From positions 40,691,501-40,755,500 of the forward strand of contig NC_068558.1 of NCBI RefSeq assembly GCF_022201045.2: a DNA stretch of 64,000 nucleotides, given 5' to 3'. Below are positions 35,363-49,055 of this stretch, one piece after another. Positions within the stretch are counted from its first letter, which is position 1. Each line of letters begins with the position of its first letter. Under the pieces are notes generated by a model. The model saw only the letters and a program-made list of their open reading frames with translations, was not told the DNA's origin and ran no database searches. The stretch comes from Citrus sinensis. Its lineage: Eukaryota > Streptophyta > Magnoliopsida > Sapindales > Rutaceae. Both the position numbers and the translations under genes were made by a program.

Positions 35363-38300
35363 GGGATACGAATGAGTTGCATCTGTTCCTTTCCTATGGA
35401 AGGCTATCGGACATTTTACATCTTTAGGCTCCATTAGTTAAAGAGTAGATTTCAGTGATAATGTATATAATTTGATAGCTTCACTTTGCATTAAAGTGTC
35501 TTTACATTTGAATGTAATTTACTTGCAAAATGTGTTATTTTAGAGTTTCTACCATTGGCCTTCCATTTGGACTGTTCATGGATGTGTAAAACTAGTTGTT
35601 AGGAGTGAGAAATTTGCCAATTATTAATACCTATTCCATGTGTCATGTAGTAGTTGATGTTGATGGTCTATTTTCCTATACGGATTAGGAGACTTTTTGA
35701 ATCTGAATTATTCACTTGAGCTCTTTTGTTTTGGAGCCCTGCGCAGCAGCTGGGCTGTGATAGGCTAGCTGCAAAAAAAGAATCGTCACACAGAAACTGA
35801 AACTCTTGCAGCTGGGCTGGTGCAGCCCTTCTGCTTGGCAATGCTGCCAAATGTAGCTAGAGCACTTGGCATTGACTAAAGAAAGACTACTAAACTTACA
35901 ATATAAGGCTTTGTCTGTTACGGTGGTGTGATATGTTCTGAAGTCAAAGTTTATGTGCAAACAGGAAGTAGCTAAATATTTATAATGTAGATAAGAGGAA
36001 GCATAAATAGTTGAGTGGAGTTTGCTGAAATTAGATGAGTAGTTATGAGAAATAACTACAGGAAGTTAAAGTTCTTCCACTTTGTTTCTCTAATTTTACT
36101 TAATTTTTTATGCTTCCTTTATTTACCATTTGCCTTCATAAAAATGTTGTTACTTCCTCTTGTTGAGTGAAAAATGATAAACTTCACTAAGTGAGAACTT
36201 TGCAGTTAAGAGGATGACCCCGAAACAAGAGAAACAATTAGATTTTCTGAATCCTGGAAGTTAAGTTTCATTTCATATGTGAGAGTTCAAGTATGGTGGC
36301 TATAGTTTGAAGTCCATCGGTATTTTAGATCAGTCTGGTAGTGTATCTTGTCTCTCTGTAGAGATTCGATAAGGGGTGGGAAGTTAGAAGCATAAGCTTA
36401 TTTTACATTGTTGAATTGTTAACTTTTTTACAGTCAAATTGTTATGAAGTTTATTCTCAGGATTTTGGGTCTGCATTGTTTTAGGGTAATAAAACCATAC
36501 AACCACATGAACTCCACTAAGGTCAATTTTTTTTTTCTTTTTTATAACTTTTTTACATCTTTGCGTAACTGGGTTTCATGTGGGGTGGTCAGTGTCATTG
36601 AGAAACGATATTCACCCCATACTTAGAACCCATTTGACGCCCCCCTTAAAAGAAAAGAATTCCAAAACAATTTTTTTTTTTTCAAGTTGATGTAAAGCCA
36701 TTGGCTTAGTAAAGATGGGATTGAATAATTATACAAAATATAGGACAAAAAATAACATAAAATTACTAAAAATTTTATCTCTAGTGGTTTGGTGTTATTT
36801 TTTGTGCTATGTTTTGTGCGCGTATCACTAATTTTGTTTGTTTGACGGGAAATGGATGTGAGTTTTTGCGTTTTATAATTTCAGGATTGGAATATTAGAG
36901 GCTTCTATCCTTTCTTCCTAACCTGTTGTTTTCGTCACCTTCATAGTGGACATTTAAGGCAATCTGGCTATTGGCTATAACCATGCTAAACACAACCTTC
37001 TCATTTTTTTCCCTTGTAAGTTCTAAATTCTTTATTACAGGCTATAACCATGCTAAACACAACCTTCTCATTTTTTTCCCGTGTAGTTCTAAATTCTTTA
37101 TTACAAGTCCTGAATTTTTTGTTATTGGTTTCATCTTATGCCTAATACAGATGAAATTTGTTAACATAATAGAAAATTGGGAACGTGTAATGAAAAATTT
37201 AGAGTTTGTAACAGAAGTGGGGGGAAGCTTCATTAGACTCTCAAGTCCGAAGTAAATTGTAGCCCACTCCGTCAGAGGGAGATGAATGAAGAAGAACTTT
37301 TGAATGTTCATGAAAAGCAAATAAATAAAGTTCATTTGATTTGATTATTCCTTTGGCAAGTTAGAGACTTCATGTGTAGCGTATAAAGAAAGATTGAAGA
37401 ACTGACATGGCAGTTGCTTTGTGTCCCTGAATTCTTTTTCTTTTGCTTGAAGATGAAGCTGTCTACCAAAAACAATTTGTTTATGGGCACTAATTACGGC
37501 ACGAGCACATGGCTTGTTATCTGTTGTGCACAAAGTCATTGGTTTCTTGCCGTGCGAATAGTCGTGTGTGTTTTATTTCAAAATCCAAAAAAAAAAAAAA
37601 AAAAATCAATGCTTGAATTCAAGGACCCACCAAATTCTCCAAATAAATATATAATTCACCTACAAAATTAAACGTGTGGTCCAGTGACAGCCCCAAAAGG
37701 AACTGGGCATTGACATTTCCTTTTTCTTTTTGAAATGTAATTTTGTAGTGGATTTTCTTTCTTTTTTTTCTTTTAACAAAAATGACTTTGCTTTAATTAA
37801 ACTCAAAATCCAAAGAGTTAGAAAGTTACACGACATGATAACTAATCAAATTGACAGAGCGACACTTGTGATCACTTTCTTTTTTTTCTTTTTATTTTTT
37901 GTAATTTTGACATTAAAACTAGAAAACAAAAGCTATAAATTCACATGGCCAACTAATACGTAGATTCAGGAATCCAATTATTGACCATATTCTGAAATCT
38001 TTAGCTTTTTGGAAGTAGCAGCTAGCATCCGTCCGTGCCTGGCAAGCCCACCTCAGCAGCCACCCCCACTATCTTGAGCGATTCTCAAGCCTACATTTGT
38101 ACATGGAACGCAGCACAAAATTCCAATTGGTTGTATCACATCGCTGTTACTGGCGAAGGCCGTGCCACCTTTTTCTGTCCACAAGACAGCGGGGCTCTGT
38201 TCTTATACAATGATGTAATAAATTTCCCGGTGGGTCATGTCTCAATAAATCTCCATTGGTGTGGATGGTTTTGACGTTCCATGGGGTCATTTTCTTTTGC

Positions 38301-38985
38301 TGTGAAAGAACATTAAAAAAATCTTTCTCCTGTTTTGTAAAATTAGATATCATTTTGCCGGGCATGATAAGGTGCTTATCCTCTTCTTTGTTGGAAAATC
38401 AATTAGGTGAGGTCAATCAATTTAATAAAAAAAATGGGAAACTGAAGATGAGGGCTTCTTAACTGCCAATTAGGTGAGAGATTCACCAACATTAATATTC
38501 TTAATGGTTTTTAGCCAACCATCATACATTATTTATAGTAAAGATTAAGGATGAAGATAAGATAAAAACAAAATGTCTAGAAGCAATGTTGCTTAATGCT
38601 TACATTCATCTTATAATAAGAAATTTAATCATTTCATCTCGTTAGCTTGTTTAAGTTCCACATGTCGCCATCATATTGATCCTGCTTTTTTATGATAATT
38701 TTATTAGTGCTTGATTATTAGACAACTCACTAAGATCAGAACTTCAAGAACAGAATGCACTACTTAGAACCCGATTACTTTCTAATAGCATTCTATAACA
38801 TACATGCGTCACATGCTATAACATAACAACATGGTATCTTGAAATTACAAACATGGTTCAGAATCTATATACTAGCAAACCCCAAGTATTGAAAGAGCCT
38901 CGTTATTTGCAAAACACAGAGACCCTGCACAAATATTTTAGAACTAATAGGAATCTTCTAGCACCAATTCAACAAATGCAGTGCT
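35363..38985. other. Intergenic DNA, no credible gene
   Basis: There are many stop codons in all frames and no splice-linked coding segments that I can support. The only structural feature is a 67-base tandem duplication at 36973-37106. An ORF at 38035-38274 is not family-like and is discussed under rejected items. Confidence 0.5.
36973..37106 (+). repeat. 67-bp near-perfect tandem duplication
   Basis: The unit GGCTATAACCATGCTAAACA...TTTATTACA occurs twice head to tail (36973-37039 and 37040 to about 37105), with one substitution and one single-base length difference. It is thus a young local duplication. Confidence 0.92.
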
Positions 38986-40007
38986 TTAAAGAGCATCATA
39001 ATAGCCACCATAGGTTATGTGAGCTCTTGTAATTGGGACCCCTCTCGCTGCTGAAATTGCTTCATTCAGTTTTGTTGCATGCTGGACCACTTGCTTAATT
39101 CTCTGAAAAAAAAAAAAAACAAACAAACAAACAATAACAATTAAGTTGTAAAAATCCCATGACATATCAAGGAAAATGAAAAGACAAACAAAATTACTGC
39201 AAATTTGGAATCCACCTGGTCATCAGCGTAAATTTGGAATCGAAGCTTCTGGTGCTGGTTCTGGTGATGATGTTTGTTTTTTTGCTGGTTTCCAAAAATG
39301 AGAACACATATGGTAGCAGCAGCAACACCAAAAGAGCAAATAGCTCCGATCCCAGTTAAGCTCCACTTCCATAAATTGAGGCCAAGGCCATCATTCTCCA
39401 GGACTTCATCATTCCAGCTTACTTGATCTTCGATCTTCTTCTTCCTTGGAGAACAAGTCATGTTATCGATTGAGGATTGATCATTGAATGTTGCTGCAGC
39501 ATCAATCTGAGGGATGATATTATTTCTAGGGGACTTTGGTGAGTCCAATATTTTCATGTCGACAAATTCATTTTCCTTCATTTTCTTGAAGAAAACTTGG
39601 GAGAGTACAGCATCCTGATCGGCTTCAATGGATCCTATATTATTATTATTATTATTATTAGACCCGTTGATCTTGTCAGTGATTGCTGTAGGTTTCTTGA
39701 CGATGACTTGATCATCATCATCAGCTTCAGGATCTTGGTGGCCTTCCTTCAGAATTGCTGCTGGCTCCAGCTGAATTGGAACTGGCACAAGCTGTTTGGC
39801 GGTCACTTTCCTGGAAGAATTTCCTGATGGTGTTTCAATGATTTTCTTGGATTCTGGTGATGGACACATGAAGTAGTTCATGTCGAAAACACTTTTCGGA
39901 TTCAAACTCCTCTGTTTTCCTGATAAAATTTTCTTCTCATCAGGATTTTCCGGAAAATCAAGAAACCTGGAATCAGGAAGGAATTCCCACTCTTCTTCGT
40001 AGTCCAT
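38986..40007 (-). CDS. DUF6821-type single-pass membrane protein
   Basis: Two exons on the minus strand (40007-39216, 39102-38986) give 302 residues. It begins MDYEEEWEFLPDSRFLDF, a conserved opening, followed by FDMNYFMCPSP, PVPIQLEPA and VFFKKMKENEFVDMK, all characteristic of this eudicot family (At5g18130/At3g03870-like, from memory). A poly-Asn tract occupies residues 117-123. One transmembrane segment lies at about 216-239 (LTGIGAICSFGVAAATICVL), preceded by LNLWKW and followed by a His/Lys-rich cytosolic stretch and a conserved tail (KLRFQIY, then RGVPITRAHITYGGYY). The function is unknown. The frame is open 12 codons further upstream, but MDYEEE is the conserved start. Confidence 0.85.
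39638..39661. repeat. (TTA)n microsatellite encoding poly-Asn
   Basis: A run of ATT/TTA units (AAT on the gene strand) inside exon 1 of the DUF6821 gene, encoding seven consecutive Asn. Confidence 0.9.
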
Positions 40008-41129
40008 TTTTTTTCTTTTTTCCCTCTTGAGGAAATTAATCAAAGAGAGGGTTTTTGTAAGTGGGATCTTTTGTATTGTTGATTTGATGAATTATTGGAT
40101 CAAAGATGGTGAGTTTTGTATGTTTGTTTAGGTGGAATTTTGAGAAGTAAGAGCTAGCAAGGCCACCACCAAGGGTGTCCTAATGACTCATTCAATCACA
40201 GATTGAAGTTGAAGCCATTAAGTGAGAAAATTATGAGGGAGTTTGATTGAGAGCTTATCCTCTCTAAAGACGACAATGGAGGAGAGTCCAACTGGGGGGC
40301 CCATCTTGTTTTTGCTAGATATTTCTTTCCAATTCTTTACTCATTACTAAATTTACAAGTTTTGATTACTTTATTATCTTTTTGGATAAATTTGAACTAG
40401 AAGTATATGTTCAACTAAGGGTAAAGAATACTTCCCCCCACCAGATTGAGGCAGAAATTTTTTAAGGTTGTCAGTTAAGTTTTTAATTACTACGATCTAT
40501 TAAAAGCATAGAATGAATAAAGAGTTTAAATTTCGCACATAACCAGGATATGAAAACGTTTAATTCAAAAATACCAAAATTTCTTTTATATTTCTGAATT
40601 CTTTTATTCGGGTTCCAAATTGTAGGTTAAATATAACAGTAAATTGAAAAAATGTAACCAAAAAATTGATAGAGAATTTGTATCTGTTTACCTTTTATTT
40701 TCTTAATTTATATATGTATCCTTTAACCTTTTCTTTTCTTAATTTATACATGTTAAAGAGAGAGTGATGGAACTTTCTTTTTACCAGAAGAGAGATTCTT
40801 TAATTAGTGTCGTTACTCTTGTGATATGAAAAAGAAAAAAAGGAAAAAAAAAGAGTGTAGGTCAGGTTGCTTGTAAGAGTTTGCTTGGAATGATATTGAC
40901 AGGATGAGGTTTAGAAAAAAGAAATAGTGAAAGTGATAGCCTCGTCCCACAACTGTGCATGGGCCGGTGTCTTAATTGACTTTTTCCACCAATGTTCCAC
41001 GATTTGAGCCAAATGACTCAAATCCTTTGCTTCTCTTAGAATTAGCGCACAACCATCCTTGTAGACACATCTACTTTGGATTATTTGAATGTAAAATTTA
41101 TTGGGAACCACCCATTAGTCGGATGGTAC

Positions 41130-42065
41130 ACCACTTTCCTTGTAGTATATATGTGAATAAGTTCGAGTCTCTACTTTCTATATCTAGATGGAAAGTAAAA
41201 TTTACTAAATAAGGAGATTCCAACTTCTTCCCACATGTGAGAAGGTATGTGATTTATTGTCCTATTAATGAGTGTTTCCTTTTTAAAGTGTGATGGATTT
41301 ACCATATAAGGGCACTTGAACTTCTTTCCACATGTGAAGAGTTATGTGGTTTAAAAATAGATTTGAGTCTTTATGTCTTGGATGAGAAGTAAAATTTATC
41401 ATATAAGAGGACTCGAACTCTTTTCTATATGTAAGAAGATATGTAATTTATTATCTTATAAATTAGTGGTTTCTTTTTAAAATGTAATGAATTTTCCATA
41501 TAAGGGAACTCGAAATCCTTTCCACGTGTGAGAAGATATGTGATTTATTGTCCAATTAACATGCGGTTCCTTTTTAAAATGTGACGTGACGTATTATGTG
41601 CAAGTATTAGCTATTCTTTTTCACATGGAAAAATATATGTGGTTTACTACCATATTAATGAGTGATTCATTTTTAAAGTGTATTACTCCAACTCAAATCA
41701 TGTCTTGTATCATGATGACGTTGATTGCAGTAAAATATTTGACATTAGCAAAACTACTATAACGGTGGAAGAGGTATCCTAATGGGAGCTTTAATACGTT
41801 GAGTGCACGTTGAGTGGAAGTATCTTTACTGCACTATTAGTAATTGGTTCCTTTTAAAAATATGTTACTGATTTTTTTTTTAATTTTTTTAAAATGATGT
41901 ATTACTCCAAGTCTCCAACCTAAGTCACGTGTTATTATATCATATGATGATATTGATTACAGGCAAAAGACCTGACGCTACTAATTGGTAAAATCTACTA
42001 TGGTGGAAGAGTTACCCTCGTGGAGCTCGAATATGTTGAGTGCACATTGAGTGGAGGTATCCAAA
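41130..42065. repeat. Degenerate tandem and duplicated repeats
   Basis: From about 41190 to 41680 a unit of roughly 100-110 bases recurs four or five times, marked by CACATGTGAGAAG(A/G)TATGTG, ATTTATTGTCC(T/A)ATTAA, TTCCTTTTTAAA(G/A)TGTGA and CCATATAAGGG. From 41680 a different unit (TATTACTCCAA, ATGATGAC/TATTGATTACAG, GGTGGAAGAG, GTTGAGTGCAC) occurs twice, near 41685-41860 and 41905-42065. These resemble remnants of a dispersed repeat. No ends or target duplications were found. Confidence 0.7.
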
Positions 42066-42838
42066 TATTTGTCAGCTATCTAGAATTGCTCTTGCTTGTC
42101 AATTTGGCTTTGAACAACCGTTCAAGATCAATTGCAATTGCTGAGTGAGATGATTTGTACAGACTAGAGAACATAATAACAGAAGATTTTGCAAACCATC
42201 TTCTTAAGTGATTTCGGAGGTCAAATTAGCCAATGAGAAAGATCAAAGTTCAAAAGAACCGATTTTTCCTAGAACCAACCAATTTTTACGTTAATCACTG
42301 TTTCAATTGCCGGCAAGCAAGCTAAAGCCAAGATAAAGTGGTCCTAATGCATAATAATGCAAGAATATTTCAACATCAGTAGGTCTGCTATCGAAAGGCA
42401 ACTTGTTACAAGCCATATCTCAGATTGCTCAATTGTAGGAATGCCTACTAAATTTTGGCACGAAATTAGAAGTCAATCCCTATATGTGTGTGCGTGTTGT
42501 GAGAGAGTCGGAGAGGAGGAGCAGCGACAGCCACAGCAGGGGTTAATAAGATTACATTGAACTCATGTGTAATGTAGTTCCACAAAGGACAATAATATAC
42601 ACAAAAAAGTGAGCTGTTCTCAAATTTACATTGTCTGTTTGCTTCCTTCTCAAAAAGGCCCCAACTCAAACAAGGACAACAGCTTCAGCGATCATCACTA
42701 TAATTAAAACTCAAAGACAAACATTAAACAAGAGAGAGATGTCACCGGCCAGAACGTCTCGTCAGTCTGCAGTACACTATCTGATTAATAAGCTCCTTCT
42801 ACCCTGATTTGGCTCATTTATTATGGCAAAGTTTCACC

Positions 42839-45800
42839 TTAGGATGATGTCCTAGTTGATGAAGATTCACCTAAGGAGACTGAAGCCAAGGAAGATGCCC
42901 AAACCCGGGCATTCTTTGCACCTTCACGAAAGTTCCTGGTCTTACAGATTCTCAGTTTTGTCAAAACCCTCCTAACATCAACCATGTGAAACGCACGCCC
43001 AAACAATTGACTTGTCTCACCAAATATTTCCAAGTTTAAGTGTGGAACATAGGAGATCCAGAAAGCTTTGAGACGGGTTAACACTTCTGGGAATATGTAC
43101 ACAAGCACCCTCAAACAAAGGAACAATACACCAAACACCAAATAAGGTTCTCTTTGGATAATCTCCCTCGTTGACGAAACAAACCATGGGTGGTCACTCC
43201 CCTCCAAGCTGATTGATTCATCTTCAGCAAAATACTCCACCAGATCAAGTCCTGAAGAATAAATAGTGAGATGAAGAAATTCACAGAAATGAACATTACA
43301 CAGCATGAATTCACAAATTCGGCTGAATCGAAAATGCTGGCTTTTTGAGATGTATGCCCTGATAGAACATTGATTAAAGGACAAACAACTTCTTAGGTTC
43401 CACAAGGGCAGTTTCAATAATCAATGATTTCTGATCACATTTTTCCTCTAACTCAGTAAAGCTTGATATCAATTCTTTAAAGTTAAAAATCAAATCAAAA
43501 GAAACAAGTAGTGCTCAGGAAATGCAATTTTTGGTACCAGAGAGAAAGAGACCTTTACCTGTGGTTTTCTCATAGAATTGTACTAGTGAATGCAGATCTT
43601 TTGGACCCTGATACCGCAATCTTGATGTTTGGTTCACCAATAAAATTGAGGGCAAGCTATGGATCCCATATCTTGAAAATATACTGCAACAAGAACATGC
43701 AGCATCGATATCAGCGGACAGAACAACATTAGGAACATTTGATACATAATTTCATAGCCATTTGGGATTCTTGATCATCTCTCAGTACGAAAAAGTATTG
43801 AATAGAACTGCCCAAAAAAAATAAAAAAAAGTTGTGCCAAAGGATTGTAGCAAATGATAAACTCGCTTCCCAGCAGAAATTAGAGGGGCCCTACAATGTC
43901 CGCAGAGCACTAAGTTCAAACTCCATTTTCACCAATTGACATTCTCCATGACTGACAGGCACACCATCAGTAGAAACAAGTTTTCTATGTACTGAAGCTG
44001 CTTCTTTCTAACACAACCAATTAAAAACAAAAAAGAAAGGAAATACAAAAGAAAGGACAGAGAAATCAATACAGGTTGAAAAAATATTTCTTTCTTGAGG
44101 CTGCATATTATGTCTAATAGTACCATCACAACACTCAGCAACCCACCACACATTTTATGTCAAACAAAATAAGGTTATCAAAATTGCACAATGAGGCCAA
44201 TCTAACAAAAATGATCATTCTGCCAGACTATCTGTTAACCAGACCAGCAAAAAGGAGACTGACAAGTAAGAAATTCAACAAATCACACCCAATAAAGCCA
44301 TTATATTGGAAGTATGTCAGTAAGTACCTTGGCAGGGCTGAAGATTGTTCTATTGTGTAATGTTCCATTTGTGGGAACATTGAGCTAAGGGCTTCAAAAG
44401 TAGGACGCACATCACGAGAAAATGGGCACCAGGAAGCATAAAAAAGTACGGAAGTATAAGCATTTCTCTGTTTTGATGTCAAAGCTCTGTCCAGGAATTC
44501 TCCATCCACCTGCAGAAAGCAAATCAGAAGCATTTATAATGACACAGAGATCTTCATCAGCTCAGTGCCAGAAAGTCATGCAAAATGTGGAAATTTCAAA
44601 GCAAATGTTATGCAGTCTCAATCGATTTCCTAATGCTCTAGGGGAGAAGAAGACGGTAATAATAAATAAAGAAAAGAAAAAAATTGACAATGAAATTGCA
44701 ACAAAAAGAAGATAAAATTTTGAAGGGCAGGCTCATATTTTTGAATCTATTAAAGGAAACCACAATAAAGGAAAAAGTAACTACAAAGTGGAATTGACCA
44801 GGAGGAATGCAGAACAAAATTTACAACAGTATAGCTCCCTCTATTGATTAGTAATTTAGTAAAAAGAATAGAACTTTACAAGGGGAGGAGGTTGCCAGAG
44901 ACCAACAAGTAGGATTGGTCAATGTTGGATACCTTCTGTAGACTGTCCACAAAAGGAATATCAAACCAATTTATAAACATATGGCGACACTATTAAAATT
45001 CCATATTACAGTGGCTTATAGAAACATTGTAGACGGAAAGATAAAAAGAAAAAGGAAAATCAAGAGCTCCTTCAGTACCCATAAGCCAACCAAACAATGT
45101 CAAAATCTAGCATGAGCAACGGGTAAATGAACATCAAAAGAAAATAGGTGCCACATATAACATTATGGTATGACTCAAAAGTTTCAGCCAAATGCACAGA
45201 TGAAATCTCTGGTAGTTTTACTCAAGAGCCACTAAAAAACCTAGTAACTCAGATTAACTAAATTAAACTACCAAAAAACTCATAAACTTGAAGGAATCGT
45301 ACAATTATGTTTTTTCATTAAAAAAAATATTTCATAACTCCTAACTTTCTAAAAGTGAAATTACAATAGTCTTCCCATGATTGCATCTGATTGGGTGCAT
45401 ATGTGAAAACAGTTAAATGTTTTCACCACAGGTAATGAGTCGCACAAATCAAGGAAAAGATATACCATTTCCTATCTTGTGACTACACACTCACCAAAAA
45501 ATCAGAATGAGGGTTTTCTGAAAATTTCACAAAGAAAAAATTCATTCAATGACATAAGCAGCCTCTATTATGTAAAAGAACCCCTACAAAGAGAGCGAAT
45601 CTGTCTACTATGCCATTACAGAAGAATTTCTAACGTAACCTATCATCAAGACGGTTCACAAACTTCTCTCTCTTAAGTCTTAACAGCAGAAAACAAGACA
45701 GCACAGAGTCAAACTCGCATGCTTCCCAATACAGAAGTCAAATACAAAGGACGTGCCCCTTAAGATTATAAAAAAGTGTCCTATAACTCCACTCACCAGA

Positions 45801-47047
45801 ATAGGAGATACCAGACCCCCAACCACATTATAAATAGAAATCTCTAACATATGACACGTGCAACGAACCAATTTCTGTCAGAAAGTTTTGATCCAGTACT
45901 TTGAAATGCTATTCTTCATAATAGTAAGAAGAATCAGAAAAATAGGTATGCTTTGCACTTCAAAGGTAAACCGGTCAGAGAGCAAAAATATAACTATAGT
46001 CTGACAACATTGTACAAAAATATACATTCTCATAGACAAGTAAATAAATAAATTTTCATAATCATCAAGCAACGTCATATGTCTACTCCATTACTTGCAC
46101 TTCTGCAACAGCCAAGAGTCAAAATGATACTTGTACAGACATATTTCCCATATCAGCTTTGAATAACCCCATAACAACATAGATCAATGCCATGTCCCTT
46201 CAACATAAAGGTTGCTGCTTCGAGCTAATACTATACGCGCAAATACTACTTACCACTCATATCTTCACTCATTCAGCCACTAGTGACATTCTAGAGAACC
46301 AAATCAAAATTTCAACAAAAGGCTTATCATACAATCCTGCCTAGCACTTTTCAGGAACCATTTTTAGCTCGTTATACGTGGTTCTGCTTCTTCATAGCAT
46401 AAATTACAATTTAAATATTCCAAAACCAAAAACATGCAAAGTCCTTAATCTCAACAGGCATTCAAAACACAAATCCAACTACATATCTCATAATTTGCTT
46501 TTTTTTTTTTTTGCCCCACTTATTAGATTAAAGAAAAATCAGTTTTATTCTACCGACACAATCAACCACCCTTCAGTCGGCAAATCGACCTTTAATTCTC
46601 CTAACACAAAATCCCATCACATTAATCAAAACATGACATTTTCAACAATAACCCCTAAAAATACAAAACAATTAACAAATACCCAGAAACCAAAATCAAC
46701 CAAATAGATCAATAGATCAAATACAAACACAAAAACCCTACAAATTAACAAATCAGACCAAGAAAAGCAAGAACCCAATAATCCATAAACAGCTGCAAAT
46801 TCGTCAAAATCAATTAAAACGAACCCACATATAAAACCAACCCAAAAATTGAAATTTAATAACCAATTAAAAATCGTACCTCGAAAGGAGGATTTGGAGA
46901 GATCCCAGGAGGGCACTGCGATTGAAGATTATTAAGAAACACAACTGAATCTTGCGGACACAGCGATGCCGATGAAACGAATCGTATAGATAAGATAACA
47001 CTAAAAATGAAAATGAAACGATAAAAAGATGATGATGAAGAAATCAT
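42839..47047 (-). CDS. APRL-type thioredoxin-like membrane protein (5'-adenylylsulfate reductase-like)
   Basis: Four exons on the minus strand (47047-46880, 44509-44328, 43683-43559, 43251-42839) give 295 residues. A signal peptide covers residues 1 to about 27 (MISSSSSFYRFIFIFSVIL). The thioredoxin-like domain includes SVLFYASWCPFSRDVRPTF, with Trp83-Cys84-Pro-Phe-Ser87, a one-cysteine active site, and the cis-Pro region YGIHSLPSILLV. A transmembrane helix lies near 195-216 (YLVFGVLFLCLRVLVYIFP), followed by a basic Ser-rich tail. This is the APRL5/APRL7 layout of Arabidopsis. Despite the name, the family lacks the reductase domain of APS reductase, so a secretory-pathway thiol role is inferred. 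An in-frame ATG at 47110 would add 21 residues; the later start was chosen because it places the signal peptide at the N-terminus. Confidence 0.9.
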
Positions 47048-49055
47048 TGAGAGGGGTACGACGGGGGAAATTGATAGAAACGACGAGGTCAAAATTGGCA
47101 GCGAAAACAAACAAACAGAAGAGAAACAGAGAAAGAACCTGCTGATTCAAGGGAAAAGGGGAAAAAAGAAGAAAAAAGCACACACAAGTGTAGCCCAGAA
47201 ATAGTTTCAGTTACGAGTGTTTGGTGATGAATAGATAGATTGATTATTGATTGATAGCTTTGCCATATTTTCCTGTCCTTGTTGTTTTATTTTTGGTTAG
47301 TTATTTTTTTAAAAAATTTTAATGCAGAAAAAAGTGTAAAGTTCGCGTTTTGATTTTCCAGCTCCCTAAAACTAATTATATTGGAAGGCTTTTTATTTAT
47401 TTATTTATTTGTTTATTCCATGGCTGCCTGGTGTAAGATGTTCAGATGCTAAAGTCTAAAGATGATTTTTTTTTAATTTTATTTTAATTTAAAATTAAGA
47501 TAATTTTATTTAAGATAGTTTTATTAGGTGAATCCTATGCATGACAATACCAAGAGAGTCCCCAATTTATTACATATTTTTAAACGAGGACATAGATTGT
47601 CTGTTTGTATCAAATAAGTTCCTCACTTTTTAATGACCGAAGTACCCTAATACTAATGTTTTTGCACATATCAATTGAAGATATTGCGTTACAGATATGC
47701 CCAATTTGCTTCAAAATACCAAATATATGTTTTGACTCGGTTCTATTTTTATTTTTACACAATTATGTCCTAAAATTCAATGAAATTATAAAATACATTT
47801 ATTTAGAATTAAATATTTACTCAACTTATTATCAGGCTTAATCAACTTCCTTAATTTTTTTTTTTTACTTATTACTTGACATTATCATGAAAGTTGGAAA
47901 TAGAATGAGTTTTCTTAACTTGAGTGGATTTTTTTTTTTTCAGGATATAATTTTTTTACCTCATTAGTGTATATTATGTAATATGATTTAATGGGTGTCC
48001 TTGTTAGTTGTGTTTCCAAATAATTGGGGTATGTGCTAAATAAAAAGCCGTGCCATGTGTCTACGTCGAGGGCAGCTACTTTCAGCCTCCTTGTTTCCCT
48101 AGAATTAGGACTTATTTGATATAATTGGAAAAAAACTACTTCTTTCGAGAAATCATAAAAAATTATCATTGCCTTGCTAAATGAAATGCCCCTTTTGTTT
48201 TATACGTATACTTTAAGTTCATTTTTTTTTTCAATGAAAGGCCCATTAGGCCATTAGGAAAAGTATTTTTGAATGGAAATCACAGCTTCAAGAATATTAT
48301 TCAATGTTGAACCATTACATATATGGTATATAATAGTATATAATACACATCATGTTTACTATTCACGGCATAAATTTAAATAGAATGAACATCTAAGAAA
48401 TTTATAGTGGTATGTGATGTTACACTCTTATTGGTGAATGATTTGAACAAAAAAAATAAAAAATGTATAATATTTTTTTATAATTCTACAATGTGATAGT
48501 CGTTTTTATAATAGTCCAATATAGTCGTAATAAGACCACCTATAAATAAAGGTAAAGGTATTGTACGAAATTAAACATGAATATAATATTAAAAAAATAA
48601 ACTAAATATCATTAAAAAAAATTTATAAGAAATTATTTCCACATTTATTAGGGTGTCTCGAATATTCCATTTCGAAGTTAAGGAAATGAGTTCTATCATC
48701 TGTGATTGATGATCCTCTGATGTGACAATGAAAGACGCTACGAGTTTTCAAAAAATCAGATGGACAGATAGGTTATAGCTCTAGCTCAGGAATAATCCAA
48801 TCCGGTTTGCCAAACACACTGGCAATACCGAGTCATCTCTCAACAACTGTCAACCTCAGCCAATAATACGGTGCGTAGCAAGGCTACCAGACGCGACGAC
48901 GTTTTAAGGAAAAAGGAGACGAAATAAAGCATAGCACACAAAATTCAATAATCCCTCTCTGTTCACTCTTCACTTCCTTGTTTGGTTAAAAGTGAGAAAA
49001 TTAGGGCTTGAGGTGAAGAAGAACAAAATTTTAAAAAGAAAAAGAAAATCAATAA
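47048..49055. other. Divergent intergenic region between APRL and nCBP genes
   Basis: About 2 kb separates the two divergent starts. It should hold both promoters, but no single core element is decisive. The middle is AT-rich without credible frames. A stretch near 47545-47650 with GAGTCCCCAATTTATTAC and GAGGACATAGATTG wording may be a decayed transposon end, but no boundaries could be set. Confidence 0.5.

Noticed and set aside
38035-38274. Plus-strand ORF of 79 codons beginning MPGKPTSAATP
   Set aside because: GC content is a little higher than the surroundings, but there is no known family, no signal or domain, and no supporting promoter or splice context.
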